From DATKFM01 sp963810485 (lineage in GTDB: Bacteria > Pseudomonadota > Alphaproteobacteria > Dongiales > Dongiaceae), in assembly GCA_963810485.1 (NCBI GenBank), contig CAWENQ010000007.1, positions 558,001 through 622,000 on the forward strand: a stretch of 64,000 nucleotides of DNA, in the 5' to 3' direction. Shown here piece after piece: positions 46,267-56,193 of the stretch (position 1 is the stretch's first letter; each line of letters begins with the position of its first letter). Position numbers and translations under genes: made by a program. The notes under the pieces are model-generated. The model saw only the letters and a list, made by a program, of their open reading frames with translations. It ran no database searches and was not told the origin of the DNA.

Positions 46267-47181
46267 TTAGCTCCAGGGGCCGCGGTTCCGCGCCGAGCGA
46301 TAGCTGGCCATCGAGGGGCTGTCGTCGTTGGCGCTCGACTGCGCAGCCATTTCCTGCAACCGGCGGATGCGCTCCTCCGTGCTTGGATGGGTGCGGAACA
46401 GGCCGTCGACGGCATGGGCATGGAGCGGGTTGATGATGAACATATGGGCGGTCGCCGGATTCGCTTCGGCGCGGTGATTATCGATCTGCAGCGACGCGTT
46501 ATGGATCTTGGCCAGGGCCGAGGCAAGCCACAAGGGCTGGCCGCAGAGCTGCGCACCAGCGCGATCGGCTTCGTATTCCCGCGAGCGGCTGATCGCCATC
46601 TGCACCAGCGCCGCCACCATCGGCGCGAGAATCGCCGCCGCCAGCACGCCGATGATGCCGAGGGGATTGTCGCGGCTGTCGCGGCCGCCGCCAAAGAACA
46701 TGCCGAACTGCGCCAGCATGCCGATGGCGCCGGCCAGGGTCGCAGTGATGGTCATGGTCAGCGTATCGCGATTGCTCACATGGGCCAGCTCATGGGCCAG
46801 CACGCCGGCGATCTCCTGCTCGTTCAGGCGGTCGAGCAAACCGGTCGTGACGGCGACGGCGGCGTTCTGCGGATTGCGGCCGGTGGCGAAGGCGTTGGGT
46901 TGCTCTGTCTGCATGAGATAGACGCGGGGCATCGGCAGATTGCCGCGCTTGGCCAGATCCTCGACGATGCGAAACAACCGCGGCGCGCCGGCGGCGTCCA
47001 CTTCCCGGGCGCCATGCATGCGCAGCACCAGCTTGTCGGAATTCCAGTAGGCGAAGAAGTTCATGCCCAGCGCGATGACGAACGCAATGATCATGCCAGC
47101 CTGCCCGCCGATCAGGTAGCCGACGGCAAGGAACAGGCCGGTCATGGCGGCCAGCAGCAGGGCAGTGCGGGCGAAGTTCAT
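46267..47181 (-). CDS. htpX: Membrane zinc metalloprotease HtpX (M48B)
   Basis: About 304 residues. Membrane-bound protease for quality control of misfolded membrane proteins. Two N-terminal spans (MNFARTALLLAAMTGLFLAV; MIIAFVIALGMNFFAYW) are followed by the zinc motif LAHELAHVSNRD and the third ligand in REYEADRAGAQLCG. NAFATGRNPQNAAVAVTTGL is family-typical. The start at 47181 gives the usual MNFARTALL; ATGs at 47199 and 47223 are alternatives. It is divergent from the small DUF1674 gene. Confidence 0.95.
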   Translation of the reverse strand: MNFARTALLLAAMTGLFLAVGYLIGGQAGMIIAFVIALGMNFFAYWNSDKLVLRMHGAREVDAAGAPRLFRIVEDLAKRGNLPMPRVYLMQTEQPNAFATGRNPQNAAVAVTTGLLDRLNEQEIAGVLAHELAHVSNRDTLTMTITATLAGAIGMLAQFGMFFGGGRDSRDNPLGIIGVLAAAILAPMVAALVQMAISRSREYEADRAGAQLCGQPLWLASALAKIHNASLQIDNHRAEANPATAHMFIINPLHAHAVDGLFRTHPSTEERIRRLQEMAAQSSANDDSPSMASYRSARNRGPWS

Positions 47182-47311
47182 CTCTGGTTCGGTCTCCATC
47201 GGGCGATGCGGCAAGCTCCGCAACTTGCCCAGATAGATGGCCCCGCTTTGCCCGATATCAAGATTGACGCCGGGGCTGGTGGCAAAGCCGCGCCGGGCTT
47301 ATCTATTGGCA

Positions 47312-47470
47312 ATGGCTGATGAAACGGAGATTCCGGCAGAGAATCCTGAGGCCGCGAAACCGGCGGCGCCGAAACCAGGCGCTAAGCCGGCCGAGCATGG
47401 CGGCCCGAAGGGGCCGGAACCCACGCGCTATGGCGACTGGGAAAAGAACGGCCGCTGCATTGATTTTTGA
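47312..47470 (+). CDS. DUF1674 / succinate dehydrogenase assembly factor 4-like protein
   Basis: A 52-residue protein, MADETEIPAENPEAAKPAA... to the conserved tail GPEPTRYGDWEKNGRCIDF, which is the DUF1674 (Sdh8/SDHAF4) motif. The eukaryotic homologue helps flavinylated SdhA assemble. The Ala/Pro/Lys-rich N terminus is normal. The ATG at 47312 gives this length; a longer frame exists upstream but is not conserved in character. Divergent from htpX, followed by a perfect hairpin repeat. Confidence 0.88.
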   Translation: MADETEIPAENPEAAKPAAPKPGAKPAEHGGPKGPEPTRYGDWEKNGRCIDF

Positions 47471-47492
47471 TTCCACTGTCACAAATAGAATT

Positions 47493-47519
47493 TCCCCTCT
47501 CCCCCAAGGGGAGAGGGGA
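47493..47519. repeat. Perfect 12-bp hairpin of the CCCTCTCCC type
   Basis: TCCCCTCTCCCC-caa-GGGGAGAGGGGA. It sits between the convergent ends of the DUF1674 gene and the PNPOx-like gene (nine bases from the latter's stop). It is a short member of the CCCTCACCC repeat family and could stop transcription from either side, though no T tract follows. Confidence 0.6.
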
Positions 47520-47527
47520 TTCGGGTT

Positions 47528-48238
47528 CTACCGATCGCCGTCGTATCGCTTCAGCAGCTCGCCGAAATCGGCATCCTTCGTGAACGCGGCAAGATCTCTC
47601 GGCTTTGATGTTCCAGGCGCAAGGCGGCCATCGTCGCTGATTCCCGTGACAATGGTCTTGAGTCCTATCACGCCGGCCCAGATCGGCAGCGCGTAGTCTT
47701 CATCATCGTCGGCCGGATTGCCGGTGCGGATCTTCGCCGAGGCCTCGGTCAATTCCATGCCGAGGATCGTGGTCGCCTTGAACTCCTGCTTGTTGACCGG
47801 GCGCAAGCCGTCCCAGCGGCCGGGATAGAGCCGCTCGACGAAGGCGCGCATGGCGGCTTCCTTCGCCTTCGGCTCATCGACGATGTGCGCCCTTCCGAAC
47901 GCCATCACCGACCGGTAGTTCAGCGAATGGTGGAAGGCGGAGCGCGCCATCACCAGGCCGTCGATATGGGTGACGGTGAGGCAGACGGGAATCCCCTCCT
48001 TCTGCGCCCGCAGCATGCGGCTGGCGGAAGAACCGTGCCAGTAGATGTGGTTGCCTTCGCGCCAATAGGCCGTCGGCGTCACATAGGGCTGGCCGTCGAT
48101 CACATAGCCGATATGGCAGATGAAGCCGGCATCCAGGACCTCGTTCACGGTACTGCGGTCGTAGTGGCCGCGCTTGGGCAGACGCTTCACCCGGTTGCGC
48201 GCCGTGGGGCCGAGGGTATCGGTGACCGGCTGGTCCAT
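47528..48238 (-). CDS. Pyridoxamine 5'-phosphate oxidase-like flavin-nucleotide-binding protein
   Basis: A 236-residue split-barrel FMN-binding protein. Key parts are VNEVLDAGFICHIGYVIDGQ, YVTPTAYWREGNHIYWHGSS, VTHIDGLVMARSAFHHSLNY, and YPGRWDGLRPVNKQEFKATT with ILGMELTEASAKIRTG. The family includes PNPOx-like reductases and FMN stores; the true activity is not predictable. ATG 48238 (MDQPVTDTLG) is chosen over 48277. It is divergent from a MocR-type regulator with operator-like repeats between them, so the regulator probably controls it in response to a B6 vitamer. Confidence 0.88.
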   Translation of the reverse strand: MDQPVTDTLGPTARNRVKRLPKRGHYDRSTVNEVLDAGFICHIGYVIDGQPYVTPTAYWREGNHIYWHGSSASRMLRAQKEGIPVCLTVTHIDGLVMARSAFHHSLNYRSVMAFGRAHIVDEPKAKEAAMRAFVERLYPGRWDGLRPVNKQEFKATTILGMELTEASAKIRTGNPADDDEDYALPIWAGVIGLKTIVTGISDDGRLAPGTSKPRDLAAFTKDADFGELLKRYDGDR

Positions 48239-48279
48239 CTTCGTCTCCGTGGGTTTCCGGGCTGGCTGATACGGCAAGA

Positions 48280-48339
48280 AGTGGTACTTTGAAAAGTGCC
48301 ATTATTTGTATTTTGTTAGTGCCACTCTGGAGTGGTTCC
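48280..48339. promoter_or_regulatory. Operator-like inverted repeats between MocR regulator and PNPOx-like gene
   Basis: Two imperfect dyads share a half-site: AGTGGTACTTT-g-AAAAGTGCCATT (48280-48303) and AGTGCCACTC-tg-GAGTGGTTC (48319-48339). The half-site resembles AGTGCCA/TGGTACT, of the kind bound by PdxR/MocR proteins, which are usually autoregulated. The upstream ribosome-site region of the MocR gene overlaps the second dyad. Confidence 0.5.
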
Positions 48340-49833
48340 ATGCCCCGCATCGCCACCGGCGGCGTCATCGGCCCGCTGCCGCTGAACCGGCAGGCCGTCC
48401 CGCCGCTTCACCGTCAGCTTTATGATGAGCTGCGGGCGCTGATCCTGAGCGGCCGGCTGGCGCCCGGCAGCAAGCTGCCCTCGACGCGGCTCCTGGCGGC
48501 GGAGCACGGAGTCTCGCGCAACACCGTGCTGCAGGCTTTCGATCAGCTGATGGGGGAAGGCTATATCGAGGGCCGGCGCGGCGCCGGCAGCTTTGTCTCG
48601 CGCGATCTCCCGCACCGGCCGGCGCGGACAACGGCTGCTGTAACGGCGGCGCGGCCGCTGCGCGGGATCTCGGCCCGCGGCCATGCCATCGGTGTCGAGC
48701 ATGGGCGGCAGGAACCGCTGCCGATACCCTTTGCGCCGGGCTCTCCCGACGTGGGCGCCTTCCCGACGGATCTCTGGGCGCGGCTGGTGGCGCGGAGCTG
48801 GCGGCGGCTGACGGCGGCGGACTACGCCGCCGGCGACCGCGCCGGCTATCAGCCGCTGCGCGCGGCGATCGCCGACTATCTCGCCGCCGAACGCGCCGTG
48901 CGCTGCAGCGCCGACCAGGTGCTGATCTTCTCCGGCATCCGCCAGGCGATCGACCTGACGCTGCGGGTGCTGGCCGACAGCGGCGACGCCGTCTGGATGG
49001 AGGAGCCCGGCTATCGCGGCGTGCGCGCCACGCTGGCCGCGGCCGGCTGCCGCGCGGTTCCGGTGCCGGTGGATGGCGAAGGACTTTCGGTCACCTCAGG
49101 CGCGCGGCTGGCGCCCCGGCCGCGGCTGATCTGCATCTCGCCGTCGCATCAGTATCCGCTGGGCATCACCATGTCGCTGGCGCGGCGGCTGGAGCTGCTG
49201 GCCTATGCGCGACGGGTGCGCGCCTGGGTGCTGGAGGACGATTACGACAGCGAGTTCCGCTATAGCGGCCGGCCGCTGGCGGCGCTGCAGGGTCTCGATG
49301 AAGGCGGCGGCGTGCTCTATGCCGGCAGTTTTTCCAAGGCGATGTTTCCCGCACTGCGCCTCGGCTATCTGGTGGTGCCCATGGCGCTGCTGGAAAGTTT
49401 TCGCCGCGCCCGCGCCGCGCTGGACGACTATGCCGGCCCGGGCTTGCAGCCGGCGCTGGCTGCCTTCATGCAGGGCGGCTACTTCGGCAGCCATGTCAGG
49501 CAGATGCGCCGGCGCTACGCGGCGCGGCAGGCGGCGCTGCTCGAAGCGGCGCGAACCCACCTGGGCGGCTTGCTGGAGTTGAGCGCCGACCCCGCGGGAC
49601 TGCACCTGATCGCCGGCCTGTCGCCGGCATTGGCGCGGCAGATGAATGATCTTGAAATCGAGAGCATCGCCGCCACGGCCGATGTCGTCGCGGTGGCGCT
49701 GTCGCGCTTCTACGCCCGGCGGCCGGCGCGGCAGGGCCTGCTGCTGGGCTATGCGGCCTTCGATGAAGGCGCGATCGACCGGGCGGCGCGGCAGCTTGGC
49801 GCGCGGCTGCGGCCGGTGCTGGAACGCCACTAG
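48340..49833 (+). CDS. MocR/PdxR-type GntR regulator with aminotransferase domain
   Basis: A 497-residue regulator. Residues 15-80 are a GntR winged helix (PLHRQLYDELRALILSGRLA; LPSTRLLAAEHGVSRNTVLQ). From about residue 120 on comes a class I aminotransferase fold with ADQVLIFSGIRQAIDLTLRV, EEPGYRGVRATLAAAG, WVLEDDYDSEFRYSGRPLA and the PLP Lys in AGSFSKAMFPALRLGY. MocR proteins sense PLP or an aldimine and control B6, GABA or related genes. ATG 48340 is chosen; a TTG at 48289 would start inside the operator. Divergent from the PNPOx-like gene. Confidence 0.9.
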   Translation: MPRIATGGVIGPLPLNRQAVPPLHRQLYDELRALILSGRLAPGSKLPSTRLLAAEHGVSRNTVLQAFDQLMGEGYIEGRRGAGSFVSRDLPHRPARTTAAVTAARPLRGISARGHAIGVEHGRQEPLPIPFAPGSPDVGAFPTDLWARLVARSWRRLTAADYAAGDRAGYQPLRAAIADYLAAERAVRCSADQVLIFSGIRQAIDLTLRVLADSGDAVWMEEPGYRGVRATLAAAGCRAVPVPVDGEGLSVTSGARLAPRPRLICISPSHQYPLGITMSLARRLELLAYARRVRAWVLEDDYDSEFRYSGRPLAALQGLDEGGGVLYAGSFSKAMFPALRLGYLVVPMALLESFRRARAALDDYAGPGLQPALAAFMQGGYFGSHVRQMRRRYAARQAALLEAARTHLGGLLELSADPAGLHLIAGLSPALARQMNDLEIESIAATADVVAVALSRFYARRPARQGLLLGYAAFDEGAIDRAARQLGARLRPVLERH

Positions 49834-49893
49834 CTGATCGCATACAGTAGTACAAATAGTGAAGCGCCCTGGCGCATCCAGATTCTGAAAGCG

Positions 49894-50937
49894 ATGAAAA
49901 CGTCCGACGCCCAGCTCAAGCTGCCTGGCGATCCCCTCGGCGCCTTGCCGTTGAAAGGCGCTGATGGCGCGAGCATCAATCTGTGGGATCAATCGCTGGC
50001 CGGCCATGCCGTCCTGCTGTGGTTTTCCGGGCCGGCGCCGTCGGACGATTTGCGCGCGGCGCTGACCCGCGAACTTGCCGAACTCGATGCCTTCGAAACG
50101 ATCGCCTATGAAGTGACGCCTGATGGCGCAGCGCCGGCGGCCGGGACGCCGCTGAAACAGGCCACCGATGGCGGCGCAGCGGCGCAGAGCCTCGGCGCGG
50201 CCGTGCCCGGATATGCGGTGCTTGATGCGGCGCGGCGGCTGGTGGGGACCTACGCCGATGACGGCTTGGACGAGGCGCTCGCAACCTGCCGCGATCTCTT
50301 CGGACGCAGCGTGCCGGATGCGGTCGGGGCGCAAGCGCCGGTGCTGATCTTGCCCGGCCTGTTTGAGCCGGAACTCTGCCGCCGCCTGATCGAGCATTGG
50401 AATGTCAGCGAGAAGCGCGCCGACACCGTGTCGTCGGTGAGCCATGGCGATGCCTATGCCAGCGCCGCTTTCAAGAAGCGGCGCGATGTCTGGATCTCCG
50501 AGCCGGACCTGCTGCGCCTGCTGCAGCAGCGCATCGGACGCCGCGCCGTGCCGGAGATCAAGAAGGCCTTCAATTTCCGCGTCGTTCATGGCGAGGTGAT
50601 GCGCATCGGCTGCTATGACTCCGCCGATGGCGGCTATTTCCGCGCCCATCGCGATAACACCACGCCCTATACCGCGCACCGGCAGTTCGCCATGAGCGTG
50701 AACCTCAACACCGGCGAGTATGAAGGCGGCGACGTGCATTTCCCCGAATATGGCCGCCAGCTCTACCGCCCCGGTATCGGCGGGGCCGTGGTGTTCTCCT
50801 GCTCGATCCTGCATGAAGCGCTGCCGGTGACGAAAGGCCGGCGCTTTGGTCTGTTCACCTTCCTATTCGACGAAGAAGGACGCCGCGCCGAACAGCGCAT
50901 GCGCCAAGAACGCGGGCTCGAGGGGGCGAAGCGATAA
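49894..50937 (+). CDS. 2-oxoglutarate/Fe(II) oxygenase with redoxin-like N-terminal domain
   Basis: A 347-residue protein. Residues 1-140 look like a thioredoxin/peroxiredoxin-type fold (DPLGALPLKGADGASINLWD; HAVLLWFSGPAP) but lack the catalytic Cys pair. From about 170 comes a 2OG-Fe(II) oxygenase double-stranded helix with GGYFRAHRDNTTPY (HxD), NLNTGEYEGGDVHFPEY, FSCSILHEALPVTKGRRFGL (distal His and the 2OG-binding Arg). The iron triad is complete. The domain fusion suggests a redox-sensitive or inactive peroxide-handling part. Six bases separate its stop from the convergent acsA stop. Confidence 0.82.
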   Translation: MKTSDAQLKLPGDPLGALPLKGADGASINLWDQSLAGHAVLLWFSGPAPSDDLRAALTRELAELDAFETIAYEVTPDGAAPAAGTPLKQATDGGAAAQSLGAAVPGYAVLDAARRLVGTYADDGLDEALATCRDLFGRSVPDAVGAQAPVLILPGLFEPELCRRLIEHWNVSEKRADTVSSVSHGDAYASAAFKKRRDVWISEPDLLRLLQQRIGRRAVPEIKKAFNFRVVHGEVMRIGCYDSADGGYFRAHRDNTTPYTAHRQFAMSVNLNTGEYEGGDVHFPEYGRQLYRPGIGGAVVFSCSILHEALPVTKGRRFGLFTFLFDEEGRRAEQRMRQERGLEGAKR

Positions 50938-50942
50938 GGCTT

Positions 50943-52883
<1,941 letters not shown>

Positions 52884-53146
52884 GGCAGAAGGCCCTCCCT
52901 TCGGGCGCCGATCAATGTCGCGCTGGGGCCTTCTGGCCCTCTGACGTCACCGCGATATTGGCCAAATCAACCAATCGAAACAAGCAGTACCGGACCTTGG
53001 CTGATCGCGCCCCGACGACAGGACCCTCGATAGCCGCTGCCGCGATTTGACAGGGTAGTTGTTGCGAGGGACTATTAACTACGATCAGGGGCGTGGCCGG
53101 CGGCAATCGCCGGCCAGATTACGAGCACGAGGGATTGGGGGGTTCT

Positions 53147-54244
53147 ATGAAAGGCAAATTGCTGGCCAGCTCTGCGCTGGTCGCGGTATCGGCTGCGGCA
53201 ACGACTGCGCGGGCGGAAGACCCGGTCAAGCTGGAGATCGGCGGCTACTACATCGCCGCGGCGGGCGTCAATTTTGGCGACAATGATGACATCCGCGATG
53301 TCACCCGGCCCTATGTCTTCAAGCAGGACGTCGAAATTCACTTCGACGGTTCGACAACCCTCGATAACGGCCTGACCATGGGCGTGCATGTCGAGTTGGA
53401 AGGCCAGACCTCCGACGATCAGATCGACCAGGTCTATGCCTATTTCAGCGGCGGCTGGGGCCAGGTCTTCTTCGGCGATACCTCGGAAGCCCTGGCGCAG
53501 ATGTGCTATCTGTCGCCCGACGGCGCCAACGGCATCTTCGGCTCGGACTCGCCCTGGTTCAACTTCTCCAATGCCGCGGTGGGCGGCGGCTATGCCGGCA
53601 CCAACGGCACCTGCTTCGGCCTGGACGATAACTCCACCAAGATCGTCTATTTCAGCCCGACTTTCGGCGGCTTCAGCTTTGCCGCCTCCTTCGCGCCCGA
53701 TGGCACGGAAGATACCCGCAATACAGTGAGCGGCGCCGGCACGCGGTTCACGAACAACACCGGCGAGTTCTCAGACATCGTTTCGGTGGCCGCGAACTTC
53801 AACCACGACTTCAACGGCGTGACCTTCATCGTCGGCGGCGGCGGTACCTGGAGCATGGACCGGGAAGCGGATCTGAACGGCGTCAACGACGCCTCGGACT
53901 ATAACGGCTATGTGCAGATCAGTTATGCCGGCTTCACCTTCGGCGGCGCCACCGAGTGGCGCTACAATTTCGGCACCGAGGGCCAGGACGCCCGGATCTT
54001 CTCCACCGGCGTCAGTTACGGCATCGATGCCTGGACCTTCGGCCTGGGCTGGTCCCACGGCGATTATGAAATGGGCGTCGGCACGGATAACCTGGATGTC
54101 TTCGCGCTGACCGCCGGCTACAAGCTGGGGCCAGGCATCACCTTGGCCAGCGTGATCGAGTTCGACGACTACGATTCGGATTCCCCCGCCTCGGCGTCGG
54201 ATGCCTCCTTCAGCTTCGGCATGGGCACGCAGATCGATTTCTGA
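53147..54244 (+). CDS. Gram-negative porin (outer membrane beta-barrel)
   Basis: A 365-residue outer-membrane pore protein. The signal peptide MKGKLLASSALVAVSAAATT ends ARA before EDPVKLEIGG. Alternating aromatic strands follow (VHVELEGQTSDDQIDQVYAY; GGWGQVFFGDTSEALAQMCY), with FSPTFGGFSFAASFAP, a pattern of Rhodospirillales/Rhodobacterales porins, and a C-terminal FSFGMGTQIDF ending in Phe, as required by the Bam machinery. GGGG precedes the ATG at 53147; an upstream in-frame start (53093) would hide the signal peptide. Confidence 0.9.
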   Translation: MKGKLLASSALVAVSAAATTARAEDPVKLEIGGYYIAAAGVNFGDNDDIRDVTRPYVFKQDVEIHFDGSTTLDNGLTMGVHVELEGQTSDDQIDQVYAYFSGGWGQVFFGDTSEALAQMCYLSPDGANGIFGSDSPWFNFSNAAVGGGYAGTNGTCFGLDDNSTKIVYFSPTFGGFSFAASFAPDGTEDTRNTVSGAGTRFTNNTGEFSDIVSVAANFNHDFNGVTFIVGGGGTWSMDREADLNGVNDASDYNGYVQISYAGFTFGGATEWRYNFGTEGQDARIFSTGVSYGIDAWTFGLGWSHGDYEMGVGTDNLDVFALTAGYKLGPGITLASVIEFDDYDSDSPASASDASFSFGMGTQIDF

Positions 54245-54266
54245 GGCTATCCTTCGGCATCATGAG

Positions 54267-54302
54267 AATGGGGCGGCAAATTGCGCCGCCGCATTTTCTT
54301 TA
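54267..54302 (+). terminator. Probable Rho-independent terminator after the porin gene
   Basis: GGCGGC-aaattgc-GCCGCC with flanking AATG/CATT pairing, then TTTTCTTTA. It lies between the porin stop and the convergent CreD gene. Confidence 0.7.
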
Positions 54303-54318
54303 GCGCAGGGTAGCGTCG

Positions 54319-55743
54319 TCAGTTTGCCGCCGGTGCAGCGCTCGCTGACGGCGCCGGACCGATGCGGTACCAATCCACGTTGCGCGTCACATACATGACG
54401 GTGACCAGCGCCAGCAGCAGCCCGATGGTGCCTGATAGCAGCACGAAATCCTCCATCTGCAAGAGCACGAACATCCAGCCATGGACCATCGCCAGCACCG
54501 CCGCGGCGATCAGCCCCACATGGCGCCGCACCGTGCGGCCAACATAGAGCGAGACGACGGCGATATCCACTGCGCTGGCGATGCCATAGGCGAGATCGAA
54601 GCGGATCTGCTCTGATAGCGACAGCACCAGCAGATAGAAGATGCAGATCGAGCCGCCCACCAGCAGATATTGCACCATATGGGCGCGCACATCCGTCAGC
54701 AGGCCGACGACGAAGATGGTGGCGAAGGTAAGCCCGATCACCAGCAAGCCGTACTTCACGATGCGGTCGTTCTGCTGATAGACGTCGCCGGGCTGGGTGA
54801 GTTCGACGCCGATCGCCGAGTCCTGGAAAATGGGCGACATGTCGCTCGCCCGCCATTGGCTGGGATAGGGCCGCGAGATGTAGGTCGTGTTCCACTGGGC
54901 GGTGAATCCTTCCCGGTTGATCGTGCGGGTTTGCGGCAGGACCGCGCCGATGAAACCCGGGTCCGGCCAGTCGCCCTTCACATTGATTGTCGTGGCATTG
55001 CCCATGGGCAGGAACTGCAGCGCCCGGCTGCCATTGAGCGAAAGATTGATCGTGAATCCATGGGCCTTGCCGGCGGCCAAACCCGTGACGCGCGCCTGCA
55101 GGCCGTTGTTGAAGGTATTGAGCCCGGCCGGTCCCGGCATCGGCTTCAGGGAGTTGTTCGCCAAGCTCATGTCCAGGCTGACGATGCCGCTGATGTCGGA
55201 TACGGCGATCAGCAGAACTGCGGAGTTCCACTTGATGTCGCCCGCGGGCACGTTCCATTCGCTGAAGCTGGCCGGCGCAAAGGAGCCCGTGAGCTCCACC
55301 TTGCTGGTGTAGACCAGCACCTCATGCAGACTGCGCCGCCGCAGTTCGCTGTCCAGGCCGGCGTTGATGGCCAGTTTATCGGGCAGGAAATACGCCAACC
55401 GCTCGGTGACGGTTTCGCCGGTGCTGCCGTCGGCGCGAGCATAGCTTGAGCGCGTGACATAGGGGATCATCAACACCGGGCCGCCGACGATCTGGGACTC
55501 GCCCCATTGCCCGGCGATCTGGTTTTCCACCTCGTAGCGGCGGGCGCTGCGCTCGTAGACCACATCGCCGATCATGGTCAGGGGGATCAGCATGATCAGG
55601 ATGAGAATGCCCAGCATGACCACGCGCTTCGAGATGTCGAAGCCGGGTATGCGGCTGAGCTGGGCGGCGATGGACGAATCGGGACAATGCGGCCATGATC
55701 CCCTGGGACCTCCTTGAGTTGATGGCGCCGGCGACGGCGGCAT
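54319..55743 (-). CDS. creD: CreD family inner-membrane protein
   Basis: Up to 474 residues. One N-terminal span (VVMLGILILIMLIPLTMIGD), a large periplasmic part (QSRWGESQIVGGPVLMIPY type; here AGQWGESQIVGGPVLMIPYV), then five spans from about residue 320 on (YGLLVIGLTFATIFVVGLLT onward). CreD is linked to envelope stress and beta-lactam or colicin tolerance; its activity is unknown. No creBC genes are seen. The best Shine-Dalgarno (AGGAGG) precedes an ATG at 55696 that is out of frame by one extra base, so the true start may be there (MAALS, with a +1 base near 55683) rather than at 55743. Confidence 0.85.
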   Translation of the reverse strand: MPPSPAPSTQGGPRGSWPHCPDSSIAAQLSRIPGFDISKRVVMLGILILIMLIPLTMIGDVVYERSARRYEVENQIAGQWGESQIVGGPVLMIPYVTRSSYARADGSTGETVTERLAYFLPDKLAINAGLDSELRRRSLHEVLVYTSKVELTGSFAPASFSEWNVPAGDIKWNSAVLLIAVSDISGIVSLDMSLANNSLKPMPGPAGLNTFNNGLQARVTGLAAGKAHGFTINLSLNGSRALQFLPMGNATTINVKGDWPDPGFIGAVLPQTRTINREGFTAQWNTTYISRPYPSQWRASDMSPIFQDSAIGVELTQPGDVYQQNDRIVKYGLLVIGLTFATIFVVGLLTDVRAHMVQYLLVGGSICIFYLLVLSLSEQIRFDLAYGIASAVDIAVVSLYVGRTVRRHVGLIAAAVLAMVHGWMFVLLQMEDFVLLSGTIGLLLALVTVMYVTRNVDWYRIGPAPSASAAPAAN

Positions 55744-55809
55744 CGGGAGGCTGGCGTGGGACTATGGCCGATCTGGCGCGGGATTTCGTCTTTTGCGCGG
55801 CGGCCTAGG

Positions 55810-56193
55810 TCAGCCGGTGTAATTGATCACGCCGGCGATCAGCGCCACCGGCACGGCCTCCAGGGAGTCCCCGGCGCAGGGACCGTCGACACAATAGCCG
55901 TCCTCCGGCCGGAACAGCGCGCCATGGGTGCCGCAGATGATGTGATACTTGTCCAGGGAGATGAATTTGTCCGGACCCCAATCCAGCGGCGAGCCGTTGT
56001 GGGGGCAGGAGTTGACGTAAGCGCGGATCGATTCGCCCTCGCGATGCACCAGGATATCGCGCTTGCCCTCCGGCGTATCGACAGTGAAGCTGCGCGCTTG
56101 GCGATCGGGGATGTCTTCGGGACGGCAGAGGGGTTGTGGCAAAGTCAGGCTTTCACCGGAAAGAGCATGAGCGCGATTGCCGCCAATGTTCAA
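55810..56193 (-). CDS. Rieske [2Fe-2S] domain protein
   Basis: A 127-residue ferredoxin of the Rieske type. The cluster ligands are CPHNGSPLDW (Cys-x-His) and CGTHGALF (Cys-x-x-His), with an expected spacing of 20-25 residues between them, followed by GYCVDGPCAGDSLEAVPVAL. Such small proteins donate electrons to oxygenases or nitrite reductase. The TTG start overlaps the stop of the giant regulator (TTGA), suggesting translational coupling. No partner oxygenase is visible. Confidence 0.85.
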   Translation of the reverse strand: MNIGGNRAHALSGESLTLPQPLCRPEDIPDRQARSFTVDTPEGKRDILVHREGESIRAYVNSCPHNGSPLDWGPDKFISLDKYHIICGTHGALFRPEDGYCVDGPCAGDSLEAVPVALIAGVINYTG

